Positions 32,545 to 43,269 of a DNA stretch of 61,125 nt are shown here, in pieces. Position numbers and translations under genes: made by a program. Location of the stretch: positions 1-61,125 of the forward strand of contig SSNU01000236.1 in assembly GCA_012064415.1 (NCBI GenBank), in the 5' to 3' direction. Under the pieces are notes generated by a model. The model was not told the DNA's origin, did no database searches, and saw only the letters and a program-made list of their open reading frames with translations. The DNA is from Gyrodactylus bullatarudis. Lineage: Eukaryota; Platyhelminthes; Monogenea; Gyrodactylidea; Gyrodactylidae. The first letter of the stretch is position 1. Each line of letters opens with the position of its first letter.

Positions 32545-32915
32545 AGGTGAAGTACCCGTTTTCTATCCCACTCTGCCCAAATCGTATTTTACATCTCGGT
32601 TATATACCTAAACCATGATTTTTCTTAACCAATGAGAGAACAGGGAACCTTCAACCAATGAAATTTAAGTACAGTTATTTTTTGATTTCTAAGTAGGAAT
32701 CCTGATGTGTTTCACATATATAGCCTTTAATAATATTTTATGAAAAATATTTTTATGTAAAAGATTTAGTTATATAAAGATCTATATGCTTTTCAGAATT
32801 CTAGCTTCAGAAATAAGACACCAAATAAAATTAACACCATTCAATGCAGAATTCAAAGTTTAGCCCTTTCCTAGAATTTCATACTGAAATATTATTCGAA
32901 GTTAAAACTAGATTT
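32545..32915. repeat. Dispersed repeat, copy 2 (inverse of 11265-11535)
   Basis: Matches copy 1 in reverse over nearly its full length, with a 100-bp insertion near 32740-32850. It carries the same TATATAACCGAG and ACCCGTTTTC marks. Confidence 0.75.
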
Positions 32916-33354
32916 TTAAAAATTTAATTCCTCCGGACTTGCTGTTCTTCTATATATAGATTTCAAGAAGAAGACTGAAAATGGTAAATATCTTCATTAT
33001 GCCAGTTTTTATTTCGCAGTGGCTCAGTGATTGGTCTAGGGAAAAGGATAAGAAGAATAGCAAGTCCGGATAAATGGCCTAATGAAATAGAGAATTCAAA
33101 GTTGTATAATAAAATTTATTGAAACTTAGGTCAATATTTGAATTCTCAGCCATGGTCATCCAAACGTTTCGACGGTGATTGTCTTCACACGCCTTCTTCA
33201 GTGGTACGACAAGTTTATCAAAAACAAAATACTATATATATACTCTCATGATTTCATCCCTATCAGTTTTGTCCAATCAGATGAGAGAATAGAATATTAC
33301 AAGAGGCTGACTTATGATAATAAAGTATTGATATTCAGAAAAGAAAAGGGGATA
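32916..33354. other. Decayed PLE RT and leader traces
   Basis: GGTAAATATCTTCATTATGCCAG (near 32975-33000) and GGTCTAGGGAAAAGG match the post-RT region of the PLE copies at 35430 and 54130. The rest is AT-rich and not recognisable. A 60-codon frame at 33175 is not convincing. Confidence 0.45.
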
Positions 33355-33775
33355 TAATTTTTCATCAGATTTAATTTAACTTCTTTTTTGCCAAAAAGCT
33401 GAATCCAACACTGCTCAATGTTCCCTCCACCAACATTTCCATTAAAATTATCATTATTGCCAATTTCGAGAGCTTCATGAATTAACCTCTTTCTAAAGTT
33501 TTTTTGTACACTAAGAATTTTAACCTTCTCAAAATTGATTTTATGCCCATTATTGTTAAAAACATGTTGAAAAACACGTGACTTATTATCATTTCTTAAA
33601 ATACTGTTTTTATGTTCTTTGATTCTTGTTCTAAAATTTCTACCAGTTTGACCAATATAAATTTTATCACAGCTACATTTTTATTTATAGATACCACAGC
33701 CTTCCAGAATGTTATTTTCATTTTTATCAACAAGATTTATTTTTAAAAACAACTTTGAAGTTATATTTTTTATAG
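33355..33775 (-). pseudogene. PLE GIY-YIG fragment of a second lineage
   Basis: On minus: GCGIYK, stop, KCSCDKIYIGQTGRNFRTRI, KEHKNSILRND, FQHVFNNNGHKINFEKVKIL, FRKRLIHEALEIGN. The motif set (IYIGQTGR with catalytic Arg, HK-x-N-x-x-K-x-x-I-L, then KR-x-x-HEALEI with Glu) is complete apart from one stop in the first strand. The sequence is clearly different from the 55.5-kb and 29-kb types. Confidence 0.8.
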
Positions 33776-33849
33776 ATTTTAGATAACAGAATATTAGGTG
33801 GGCTATATTCTAAAACAATGTTTTTTTAATTTAAATTTTGATTTTTGAT

Positions 33850-34110
33850 TATTTAAAAAATTATGTAAAAAGTTGAAAAAACAGAGTTATCTCATCTTTG
33901 TTATTATTCATCATAGACAATTTTTTGTTAACGCATTGAAAAGAGGAGAAAATTCTCTTTCGAATGATATATGATGAGCAAAACCTAGTTAAAGTATATT
34001 AATTTTAAGAAGGTTTAAAGAATTGAGAATGAGGTTAATACTTATTGGCTAATAAGTGCTGATTGGTTGGAACTTTGGGGTAGAGAGGTATAAAAGTAAA
34101 CCTCCGTATA
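33850..34110 (+). promoter_or_regulatory. Dispersed promoter-like unit with TATA core
   Basis: The unit ends GGGGTAGAGAGGTATAAAAG TAAACCTCC at 34075-34104, with two GATTGG/TATTGGCT CCAAT-type boxes 20-50 bp upstream. An ATG lies 25 bp downstream. The inverse copy at 10866-11100 shares about 230 bp. Confidence 0.55.
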
Positions 34111-34217
34111 TATAATTTTCATTATGGAACAAATTTTCGTATATTTTTACCAAATCTTAAGTGTTGTATTGGTTTTTGTGTAAAATCACTAGTTTATGTT
34201 TTAACTTTATTTTCAAG

Positions 34218-34337
34218 TTGAGAAACCAAATTCAATTCAATATCAATATGATATCAATACGGAAGGAAATAAAAAAGAATTGAGAAAAATAAATAATGAT
34301 TCAAATGCTAAAACTGAAAATAAAAATGAGAAAACGA
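34218..34337 (+). CDS. Candidate 120-nt cassette exon, phase 1-1
   Basis: The acceptor ACTTTATTTTCAAG and donor A|GTAAAT enclose 39 codons: EKPNSIQYQYDINTEGNKK and so on, ending NEKT. Very Asn/Lys/Glu-rich, likely disordered. Confidence 0.5.
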
Positions 34338-34477
34338 GTAAATATAATTTAGTAATGTGAAATTTATTCTAATAAACATACTAAATCGATAACAAACTGA
34401 ATATTAGTTATACCAACCTAACTAAAATTTTAAATATAAAAATTATTCCTTATTTAATTACTGAATAAAATTTTTAG

Positions 34478-34588
34478 TAAATAATATGAGGGGGAAATTG
34501 AAATACGAAGTTGAGGATGATAAAATCAGATATTTTGTGGAAAAAAAAGCAGATTCGATTTATGATAGTACAGTATATAAGGAATCAG
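34478..34588 (+). CDS. Candidate 111-nt cassette exon, phase 1-1
   Basis: The acceptor AATAAAATTTTTAG and donor G|GTGAGA enclose 36 codons: NNMRGKLKYEVEDDKIRY, then FVEKKADSIYDSTVYKES. It lies 140 nt after the previous exon with a short AT-rich intron. Confidence 0.55.
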
Positions 34589-34759
34589 GTGAGATTCGTT
34601 TTAATATTTTTTCATAAATTAAGACTTAAATAATCTATACTTTACGTTAACAGAAGACCGCTTTGATCTTTAATATAACTAGTATAACTCTAAGTTGACT
34701 AATGAGAAATAGTTGATTGCTTAGAAATGATATTTATTTATCTTTATCGTTCCTTGCAG

Positions 34760-34773
34760 ATATCAAGTCCTAA
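34760..34773 (+). CDS. Possible tiny alternative terminal exon
   Basis: A strong acceptor (TTATCGTTCCTTGCAG) followed in phase 1 by ATC AAG TCC TAA. If used after the exon at 34478, the product ends DIKS. It rests on the acceptor alone. Confidence 0.2.
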
Positions 34774-35139
34774 CTACAATCGGTAATAGTAGCTTGTTTT
34801 TCAAATATTCAACCTGTAATTAAAGGAGCGGCACCTCTCAATAAAATATTAGATTTGGTCACTACTTATAAGTAATCACACACACAATTATACAGGAAAT
34901 TAGCATATACCGGAATCGAAGTTTGAATTTTTATTATTACCACATTAAAGTCATTAAGAAACATATTTATTGATAATTATAAATCTTAGAAATAGCATTT
35001 AGAGTAGCCTGATAAATATACTCAGAACTATTTCTACGTAATATGAAGGTGAATAGTGACTAAATAACATATCTTATTAGGATTTGTTGTACCAATTCTT
35101 CTTTATCATTTCAAAATAAGGTGTTCATTCAAAAAGATT
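34774..35139. other. AT-rich non-coding stretch
   Basis: No gene or recognisable repeat. Confidence 0.4.
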
Positions 35140-36075
35140 GAATAGCAATGGGTCCTCTTCTAGCAGATATCTTCTTGGGATGGTTAGAATTAAATACAAT
35201 GTCTGGTGGTATCAATTCTTTCACTGATGTTTACACTTATATGTTTATGACACTTTTATTATAATGAAACCTAATGTATCTGTAGACAACTTTTTTACAG
35301 AGATGGACTCATTTCATAGAAGAGAGAGTCTAACGGTATTTTAAGTTGCTTAGATATCAAGCTGACCAGGAAGATGACGGATCAATTCTAAGAAATATTT
35401 TTAAGAAAAAGACTGGAAAAGCCAAATATCTTATATGCCAGTTTTAGTTCAGTTTCACATAAGGCTTAATAGGTGGTCTAGGGAAGAGAATACGAAGGAT
35501 TGCTAGTCCGGAGGAAATACCAAATGAAATAGAGACGGCGAAGTTTTGTTTTAAGGAAAATGGTTATCCAGCCAAGTTTATCAATCTACCATTGATTAGA
35601 GATAAAGTTGTCAATACAGAGGAAGGCGAGAAAAAAATTTTTCATGACACTTAACTTCAAAGGTAAAGGTTTTAGCAATGATGTCAGGAGAAAACTTAAC
35701 AATCTCATCGATCAACACTATGAAAATAAAAAATTGAAAATTGTATTTACAACTCAGAGATTATTCAGTTTGATCCATAAAGATTTACTTGACCATCAAA
35801 ATAAGTCTCTATTGATCTACAAATTTCAGTGTGACTGCGGTGCTTTGTAAATAGGAAGTTTTTAACAAGATCTTATAATCATCTCAATAGAGACACTGCG
35901 GTGACCAGACATCCTATAAACGAAAATCATGCTGCTTCAATTTCTAATTTTTCTATTTAATAAAAGAACCTAGGGGATGACAGCATAGATGTATGGGTGA
36001 AGGAGAAATTCTTCATCAATATGCATAAACCTAGTCTGTGTGAAAGAATTATTCGTTTAATCTTCGACTACCGTT
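35140..36075 (+). pseudogene. PLE: RT C-terminal part through GIY-YIG, decayed
   Basis: Plus-strand traces in PLE order: GPLLADIFLGWLELN (RT), INSFTDVYT, post-RT GLGREN-type and KFCFKENGYPAKFINLP, then an open stretch KKFFMTLNFKGKGFSNDVR, TTQRLFSLIHKDLL, SLLIYKFQCDCGAL (start of GIY-YIG). Stops and frameshifts follow through the GIY core to the tail near 36075. It matches the better copies at 54.1-55.8 kb. Non-functional. Confidence 0.85.
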
Positions 36076-36111
36076 GGCCTATGTGAGCTTTTCCACTTTT
36101 TTTCTTCACTG

Positions 36112-36129
36112 TTGCTATTTATTGAAGAG
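36112..36129 (+). promoter_or_regulatory. PLE 3' UTR hairpin, compensatory copy
   Basis: The stem is CTTCA/TGAAG where other copies have CTCTCCA/TGGAGAG; the loop CTGTTGCTATTTAT is conserved. The paired changes support a real RNA stem. Confidence 0.5.
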
Positions 36130-36263
36130 TTTTTGGTGTTTTTTCAGCTTGAATTATATTCTTATTTCTATTCATGAATCCTATTTAACTGTTACTATTT
36201 CTTTGTGAATTGTAAATTATTATTTTTTCCTTCAGGCCTCAACTTATATCATTTCTAAGAGAG

Positions 36264-36297
36264 ACCACTGATGAACCTCTTGGAAATGTACAATTGT
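36264..36297 (+). ncRNA. Hammerhead motif, class B, one helix I mismatch
   Basis: ACCA, CTGATGA (36268-36274), ACCTCTTG, GAAA, TGTACAAT, TTGT. About 190 nt after the PLE coding end, as at 55.95 kb. Confidence 0.5.
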
Positions 36298-36304
36298 TTT
36301 AAAT

Positions 36305-36358
36305 ATATCCCAGGTAGTGGGATACTGACGAATCCAAAAGAGCGCGTACATGTCTACC
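36305..36358 (+). ncRNA. Degenerate hammerhead motif, class A
   Basis: GGGATACTGACGA (core at 36325-36331), ATCCAAAAGA, GCGCGTACATGTCTACC. The flanks match class A but the right strand of helix II and the GAAA are deleted. The PLE leader block (CCTAAGCCCCTAAAACG) follows at about 36487. Confidence 0.45.
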
Positions 36359-36359
36359 A

Positions 36360-37380
36360 TATATGTATACATAGATGGACATAGACATGGACAAATCCAT
36401 TACCAAATAAGACGTTCCTGTGGGATATATACTTTCAGTTAGTATGCTTACTTACGTGAGTAAGCAAATTTACGGTAACATATATACCTAAGCCCCTAAA
36501 ACGAAATATTTCTAGTTAACTTTTGTAAGCATAGGTTCTGCACCATTCATTAAATATATCTTCTTATACAATTCTAAACTACGTAATAGATACATCAGTC
36601 GGTGTGGAAGCCTTCTCTATTAAAAATAAATTTCACCACCACAGTCATTATGGGACATAGAGGAATGAACTTAATCAAATGAACTTCAAACATTCCTCTA
36701 TTATCTTGAATATTGTACCAGACTCTTTACTTTATCAAGAGTGATATCGTTGAGAGTGAACATGATTTTATCATTTAAATGTTGGACGCGATTAATGATT
36801 TAGATGACCAAATTCTTATTTTAATTCATTTCTGTTAAAATTGACTTAGGGATTTTATTGATTTTTGATTCAATTGTGAGTATTTGATGGAATATCCAAT
36901 ATATATAATTTTACATACGTGGACATAAATATAGGCACCCCTACTTCTAAATAATCTTTTATTCATTTTCAGCTAACCAATAAAAGAAAATTTTTCGAGT
37001 TTTCACAGAGGATTTCATGCATTGTATGATGAGTTCTTTTAGATTACTAGTGTTTCGTAAGGAAACTTTCTTCTTGAGATATCGCCAGAGATTTTCAGTG
37101 ATATCGAGGTTAGGAATGATTGAATACCAATCAAAAATTTTCTCGTTGTAATTTCAGCCAATATTTTGTGGTCTTATTTTATGATTATTATCTTGTTATA
37201 AGATCTTATTTGTCTCAGCTATTTAACAATTACATTTTGATCCAAAATCTGTGGATATTCAAAGTTCTTAATTCCAGTAACTGAAACTGTTTTTTTATTT
37301 CCTAGCGCAGAAAAGCATTTCTAGATCATTAATAAACCTTCAATGTGCTTTAGAGTGGGTAGCGTGTATTTTTATCATGA
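36360..37380. other. PLE leader sequence, then non-coding
   Basis: 36360-36560 is leader-type repeat. 36560-37380 shows no gene; a phrase near 37060-37110 (TTCAGTGATATCGAGGTTAGG) resembles antisense of a Tc1-like transposase but is too short to call. Confidence 0.4.
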
Positions 37381-38200
37381 TCAGAATTCTTCGATCCAAT
37401 AACGTAAGGTTAGTCTAAAGCCCACTATATTGAGTTCGGAAATTCTTATGACATTTGGATTACTTTTGGCTATTTCAAGTAGAATTCTTCTGATATCTCT
37501 TCGAACCATTATTGATTCGGAAGGTAGACTGAGTTTTTTTCCTGTATGATTCAGACAGTTTACGTCGGAAAATTTTGGCAACTTTTTGAAGCTTCATAAA
37601 CCATTCGAGCTTCTCAGGATTCCAGCATCCTGCACCAAATTCAACAACGGATCGTGCCATCATTTTGAAGAGAAAAACTTTCATCAAGTCGTTTTTATGC
37701 ATACATCTTGATATGAAAGATCTATCGATACCTTTATAATGTTCTGTAAAGTCAAAAACGTTATTATATTTAACTCCCAAGTCACGAATTGTGAATTTAG
37801 GATCGATTTTTTTTAATTTACAAGTAAATTTTCTTGTAATGGAATCGTTTTAAAAGGTGTTATGAAGAAAGTTTTACTTTCATTGATGCTCAGTAGTGAT
37901 AACAAATTTCAATAATTTTGTGAATATAGATTTTGTCAATATAGATACAAGTCAATATAAATTACGATAGTTTTCTTTTGATTCTTGTTTAGAAGATATA
38001 CATAATTCAAGAAATTGAATATATTTGTCTCACAGGATTTGCCTCTACAGAATCCGTGTTGATCTGGGTCTATTTTTCCTTTATCATTTGTCAAGAATTA
38101 TAAGAATTTTAATAAATAGAATGGAGTCGATAACTTTGAATAGTTATAGGTCTAAAGTCATTACTATTGGGATTAGGAATAGGAATAACTTGAGCGAGAA
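37381..38200 (-). pseudogene. LINE RT C-terminal region, copy 1, internally deleted
   Basis: On minus: RT traces (QHGF-type region, DLSKAFD-type traces) near 38140-37880, a jump, then MGVKYNNVFDFTEHYKGIDR, SFISRCMHKNDLM, VEFGAGCWNPEKLEWFMKLQ, and a C-terminal ESIMVRRDIRRILLEIAK. It is nearly identical to the copy at 46536-47500, but about 300 bp holding the YADD box are missing near 37880. Frames shift near 37550. Confidence 0.8.
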
Positions 38201-38467
38201 CATATAATTAGGGATTATATTATAGAAAAATAAGTGTTGAAAAAGTTTGTAAAAACTTTGAATATAATTTACGTGACTACTTATAAGTATAATGGCACAA
38301 ATTTCAATCTTAATCAAAAAAATAATTTTTGTTCGGAACTTTTTTTGAAAATTTCATCCCAGCGTCATAGGTTGAAATTTAGATAAATTTTATCGAGTAA
38401 TCATACATGTAGAATTCAAATATGCAAACAATATATACAATTTTATTTCAAACATGTATTTTTTGAG

Positions 38468-38560
38468 TCAAGGAAAGAAATTCTATCAAAAATGAATACG
38501 AAACTAATGAGCGAAAGAAGGATACCAAGAAAAAAGATCTAGAAAATAATACTGTGAAGA
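38468..38560 (+). CDS. Candidate 93-nt cassette exon, phase 1-1
   Basis: The acceptor ATGTATTTTTTGAG and donor A|GTAAGT enclose 30 codons: KERNSIKNEYETNERKKDTK, then KKDLENNTVK. Highly charged. Confidence 0.5.
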
Positions 38561-38589
38561 GTAAGTCGTAAAGATTCAAAAAGTTTTGC

Positions 38590-39350
38590 TTTCGGCAGAA
38601 AGGAAATCTAACCCCGCTTTAATATAATCTTCTCTATACATTATAACTATCTCCTTTCCCTTGTTTGGCTTAGTTAAGAAGATGTTTTCATTAGATTCAA
38701 ATTCTTTGAGAGCTAAGAAATGTTTTTTGTGTTAGTAAACTAGACCTTAGAGGTTTACGATTAAAACTCCTATAAATATTTAAAAGGTCAAGTTTAAACT
38801 TCTCTGTGTTGGCATCATCCTTGTGATTATTTGTGAGACATTAAACGTTCGAAAGCCATAATTTAGTATACAATTGAAAATTTTATTTAAAACACAGAGG
38901 TTATTCAATTTGATCCATAAGGATTAACTTAAACTTAAAGAAAAAACTGATTGATTTACAAATTTCAATGCACTTGTGGGGCTTCATATATATGACGGAC
39001 TATAAGAAAACTTTCTACAAGACCCAATAATCATTTGAAAAAAGACACAGCGGTTATAAGACATCTTAAACAAGAAAATCATACATTAAACGTTCGAAAG
39101 CCACCTTGTCTTCGATTTCATTATTTCTTTTAGGGATACAAAAATTAGGACCAAGAGACAAGATTGCTTTCTGCTCCTTAGATAACTCAATATCTGTGAA
39201 GTTGATAGCTTTTTCATGAAAACGAAGCGGTTACAAGACATCTTAAACAAGAAAATCATACTGCCTCAACTTCAAATTTTTCTATTTTTTACAAACCAAA
39301 TCTATGCCTTCAAAAAAATTATTCCTACAATCTTCAACTACCCTGGCCGA
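38590..39350. pseudogene. Nested PLE pieces: N-terminal half (minus) and GIY-YIG half (plus)
   Basis: Minus, 38590-38858: the PLE N-terminal region (TEKFKLDLLNIYRSF, ENIFLTKPNKGK). It is interrupted at an 18-bp word, ATTAAACGTTCGAAAGCC, that recurs at 39085, where the N-terminal region continues in minus (LSLGPNFCIPKRNNEIEDKV). Plus pieces between and after (38859-39084 and about 39225-39350) are GIY-YIG tail sequence, sharing a 35-bp word (AAGACATCTTAAACAAGAAA) at 39063 and 39236. So a tail fragment inserted into an N-terminal fragment with an 18-bp duplication, or the element folded during insertion. Confidence 0.7.
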
Positions 39351-39369
39351 TGTGAGCTTTTTTACTTTT

Positions 39370-39397
39370 CTCTCCATTTCTGATATTCACTGGAGAG
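39370..39397 (+). promoter_or_regulatory. PLE 3' UTR hairpin
   Basis: Perfect CTCTCCA/TGGAGAG stem with a 14-nt loop, directly after the coding remnant. Confidence 0.5.
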
Positions 39398-39513
39398 TTT
39401 TGGTGTTTTTTAGTTTACATTTTATTCTGTATCTTAATTTTTTACTATTTCTTTGAGAATTTGTAAATTATTATATTCATTGACTTTTAAAATTCTATCA
39501 TTTTTAAAGTGAA

Positions 39514-39548
39514 ACTACTGATGATCCTTTGAGAAACGTACATTTAGT
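39514..39548 (+). ncRNA. Hammerhead ribozyme motif, class B
   Basis: Helix I ACTA (39514-39517) with TAGT (39545-39548). Core CTGATGA at 39518-39524. Helix II TC/GA around CTTT. GAAA at 39533-39536. Helix III ACGTACAT has one mismatch. U17 before TAGT. Confidence 0.6.
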
Positions 39549-39587
39549 GATTTAATATATTCTCTTCCAACTTTTGAATTTTGAATT

Positions 39588-39968
39588 ATGAACTTAAGAG
39601 GATTCTCGGACGTTTATGAAAATTTACCTGAATATTTAGCTCGTAATAAAATAAAAAGGTCACCGATGACGAATAAAATTTTTTCAAGACCAATAATTTC
39701 TGAAGATTATAACAGCAGGGCGCAAGTAGACTCGATTTTTCAAACAAATCCGGATCACGAATATAAATTTATCCTAGTTTATCAGGATCATCTGACAAAA
39801 TTTTTCAATATCTACATCTTAAAGAATGAAATAGAAGAGACAGTTTGTAAAAATCTCAAGCGTATTTTTATAACCTTTGGAGCTCCATCAATTCTTCAGA
39901 GCGACAATTATAAGCTGGATAGTCTTGCTTTTCTTACATTCTTATGTGATTCTAACAAAAAATTTTAG
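39588..39968 (+). pseudogene. KRBA2-type integrase fragment fused to PLE tail
   Basis: Codons 1-18 (MNLRGFSDVYENLPEYL) are the PLE tail motif in translation. From about codon 20 the frame is integrase core: RSPMTNKIFSRPIISEDY, SRAQVDSIFQTNPDHEYKF (first catalytic Asp in QVD), LVYQDHLTKFFNIY, then IFITFGAPSILQSDN (second Asp). It ends before the catalytic Glu. So 126 open codons join two elements; the ATG belongs to the PLE. Confidence 0.75.
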
Positions 39969-40374
39969 CTGCTGAAGATGAAGATGAGTCTACGGCCAGA
40001 TGATTTGAAGCCTGCTTTTATTTCTTCTCTGATGAAATTTAGATTTCTGTTGACATCTATTGAAGCTTTCAGCAATTATTTATATTTTGATTTTCCATAT
40101 CGCAAAGTTTCTTGATATTTTCACGAGACGAGTTACAAATATTCAAGAAATGATGATTATATTTTATAAGTGTTGAAAATATGGATCTAAACGAAAGATA
40201 ATTGAAAAACAGTTTTTGTTTAAAAAGATTTAGTTTTAGTTTTATGAATATAATATAAAATTAGTGATTCTGAAAATTTGCTCTAAAAATTTAATGAGCA
40301 AATTTTATTGAAGAATGTTTTCATTATTTCACACAACTTCTGATGGTATTTTAATTTTTCTCAACAGAACTTTT

Positions 40375-40560
40375 TCAAATTAGCTAATAAATGTTCAGTA
40401 TCCAAGGTCCAATCATAGTTGAGAAAATATTTTCTATTCTCAATGTTTCACAACTTTCCATAAAGCTTATGTTCTTTCAAATGCACTGAAAATTATCACT
40501 GTGTCTTTAGTTATGATTGAGTTAGAGTTTACAGAAAAAATAAATGCACCATTCGATAGG
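40375..40560 (-). repeat. Dispersed promoter-like unit, minus copy
   Basis: The reverse complement matches 40905-41062 and 58090-58300 (GTGAAACATTGAGAATAG, and the CCAATGAAT-type region). It forms an imperfect inverted pair with the next copy. Confidence 0.6.
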
Positions 40561-40904
40561 CAATTAAATATTGCATGTTATTATTATTACATCACACAAT
40601 GACTCTATGCGTAACCCTCCTTTCTTCACGTATTCTTTATTTAAGAATTTTCTATTATTCGGACGTTTTTCGCAACTCAAACATGTCTACTTTTCTCAAT
40701 CAAGGAAGAAATTTTGCAATTAAATAAAACGCATACAAGCGGAGAACTTTTCAACTCAATAATTAGAAAATAATCGCAGAATGAACATGGGAATTGAATT
40801 AGACAAAAAGAATTATTCAAAGTGCTAATGATCTACACCTGGATTAATTCAAACCTTGTTTCAACTATGGATAACATGGAATATTCAATGTTCTATAAAA
40901 TGTT

Positions 40905-41062
40905 ACAACTCCTTTTTCTGTAAACCCTAAACCAAAAGAGCTATTTTATCTCAATTATTACTTAAGACACAGTGAGGATTTTCAGTGCATTTGATGCATT
41001 GCACGCAGTATTTAGTTTAAGAACATGGGCTTTATGGAAATTTGTGAAATATTGAGGATTGT
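40905..41062 (+). repeat. Dispersed promoter-like unit, plus copy
   Basis: TTTTTTCTGTAAACCCTAA through GTGAAATATTGAGGATTG, the same order as at 58085-58255. Confidence 0.65.
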
Positions 41063-41290
41063 AAATATTTTTTTTGTTGGAAATAAATCTGTATTGAAAA
41101 AAGTAAAAAGAAATTAAAGATAAAATTTGTACAAAAGCGTAGAAGTTTAAAATAATAATGATAGGAATAATACATCTTGGTTCGGTTAAAAAATAAAGAA
41201 TAAAAAGAATAGATAGATTCAATCTTTGTTTTTGTTCGTTTTTGATAATAAAATGGGTTAGAATAACAAGTCTGAAAATTCAATTCGAAA

Positions 41291-41860
41291 TCATTCTGGT
41301 AAAATCTCGATTTTTGATCTTATATGATCCATAACACATTTTACTGAGTATAGATTCGAACAGTTAGCTAAGTCATATTTTGAGTTAAAATAATTGTAGA
41401 ATGAGAGTAATATATTATCTTCAAATGAGGTATTTCTTAAGTTATATGCTTGTTCAATTTTAATAGATGACTCATTGAATATTTTAATTATGAATGCGTA
41501 TCTCCGTATCCATAGTGGATTGAGCCCTGACATTAAGATACGAGCGTTGTATGAATTTAAATCAGGATGAATTGAATATAAGAAACCACTTTGAGTTCTC
41601 TCTAGTTCTCGTGCTTGATCAATGGTTAAGTTAATCAGCAACGGTGAGATATAATCAAAATGTGGAAGGACCATTGATTTGTATGCTCTCAATCTTAAAA
41701 ATGGAAATTTGGAGAATTTTAAGATTGTAAAAATCATTGATTTAATTTTTGAGGTGCTAGAAAAGGGATTAATTTTGAGTTTGGAATTTAAACCGAAACC
41801 TATATCAGTTTTAACGGAGACAATTTCTCCAGGAAGTAGAAGCGATTCAAATATGTTCTT
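41291..41860 (-). pseudogene. LINE RT C-terminal (thumb) region
   Basis: On minus: ILKFSKFPFLRLRAYKSMV, LPHFDYISPLLINLTIDQAR, ELERTQSGFLYSIHPDL, LNPLWIRRYAFIIKIFN, ending RSKIEILPE. The YKSMVLPHFDY phrase is characteristic of the post-palm region of Jockey/RTE-like LINEs. About 190 codons are open. The frame runs upstream into promoter-like repeat sequence at 41866, so its apparent start is not real. Confidence 0.75.
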
Positions 41861-41865
41861 GACTT

Positions 41866-42025
41866 TGATTGGACCTTGAATACTGAACATTATTTGGCTA
41901 CTAATCTTGGGCAGAGGGGTATAAGTAAACCTCCATGAAATATCCAATTTATCTCGAGTCATAATGCGTGAAATTGATTGTGTTTGAATAAACCAGGATT
42001 AGAGATTGATTAGGCCTATCAGAAT
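41866..42025 (+). promoter_or_regulatory. Promoter-like unit with TATA core, then class E hammerhead relic
   Basis: TTGGGCAGAGGGGTATAAG at 41907-41925, then CTCCATGAAATAT and CTCGAGTCATAATGCG, the same order as at 58317-58380. At 41994-42025 CCAGG, AGAGA, TTGATTA repeats the class E motif in decayed form. Confidence 0.5.
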
Positions 42026-42743
42026 GTATATAAACTTTTTAGGTAATATGTCATACAGGTTCGTCGTGCCTAAGCACCTGGAACGAGATAATTGAATTTA
42101 ATTTTCGTAAATAAAGATGCTGGAATCTCAATTAATTATAAAGCTATTCTCGATGAATTTGGGAATTCATGATTTTTACAAAAATCTCATTTTTTTATCA
42201 AGGTATCAAAATCTCTGAAAGATCTTTTGGTAACTGATTCAAAATGTACACTTTTACTGATTTGAGAAAAAAATAAGAAGAAGAAAATAATTACTTTTAT
42301 ACATTTTTTCGAAAAACACTCCGTTTACGTGCGAAAGTCTACTTCCTATTTTTCAATCATTTTTACTGCTCGGAAATTGATAAACTGGGGTGATTCAAGA
42401 TAATTTCAAAATGACTGGTTTCTTCAAAAAAAGAATAAGAGTACTGTCAATTTCACACATAACGACTCGAGATATCATCTCTGCCCTCTCTCGTTTGTTT
42501 TTTATACCAAAACTGTTAGCCAATCATATTGCGTTATCACAATAACCAATCAGAATATACCGAGCAAATGGTTCTAGTTTTTTAATCTTGAATATCATTT
42601 CATCTCAATCCATCTCAATTTACATATTTAAATTTATAAATATAATAACGATAGTAATATTAATTATAAGTTGAATATATTTATTCGAAATCATACACTA
42701 GATTATTAAGATTATTATTTTCAGTAAACTCTTTAAAAGATTT
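42026..42743. other. Non-coding stretch with PLE leader and TATA-core remnants
   Basis: 42060-42110 is the PLE leader block (CCTAAGCACCTGGAACGAG). 42130-42215 matches the spacer side of the 16-kb palindrome (GCTATTCTCGATGAATTTGGG). On minus, 42490-42530 is a degenerate TATA-core unit. No gene. Confidence 0.5.
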
Positions 42744-43001
42744 TTAATTAGAGAGGTCTTTTATTGAGCCATATCTTATATCTAGCTCCGTGAATGTTTT
42801 TATAGATCTGATTCTTTCAAACACTATAGAAATGTTTGAAACCACTTCATTTTTGGTTATTGAAACAGTTTTTAATTGTTTCCTCACTGACGTCTTCCCA
42901 TGCTTTTTTGCAGTGTATAGGTAATGCTTTTTATCATTGATGGGTTGATAAATTCCACCTAAAAAACAATCAAAACCCAAAAAAAATCCCCCTTCATGCA
43001 T
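42744..43001 (-). CDS. Unrecognised ORF, 85 codons
   Basis: Starts MHEGGFFLGFDCFLGGIYQP and continues with KKHYLYTAKKHGKTSVRKQL, then FTELDIRYGSIKDL. The composition is more protein-like than random AT-rich frames. No splice-supported neighbours on this strand. It could be a fragment of an unrecognised transposase. Low certainty. Confidence 0.25.
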   Translation of the reverse strand: MHEGGFFLGFDCFLGGIYQPINDKKHYLYTAKKHGKTSVRKQLKTVSITKNEVVSNISIVFERIRSIKTFTELDIRYGSIKDLSN

Positions 43002-43269
43002 GGAACTAAAGGTTTGAATAAATACAAATTACATGTTGTGTGAATAAACGTAATGCTGTTATTATGAAATATATCAGTTAGTTCTAATGATCCTTGATGC
43101 ATAAAACGAAGCATCAACATTTACCTCAAGGATTGAATAAAAATATGAAAATAATCAATCCTAATTAAAATTTCGATAAAATCGAAATTTATAAAATAAA
43201 ATTCCCGGATATAGCTCAATAAAAGTCCTCTCTGATTTAAATTTTTTTAAAGAGTTTATTGAAAATAAT

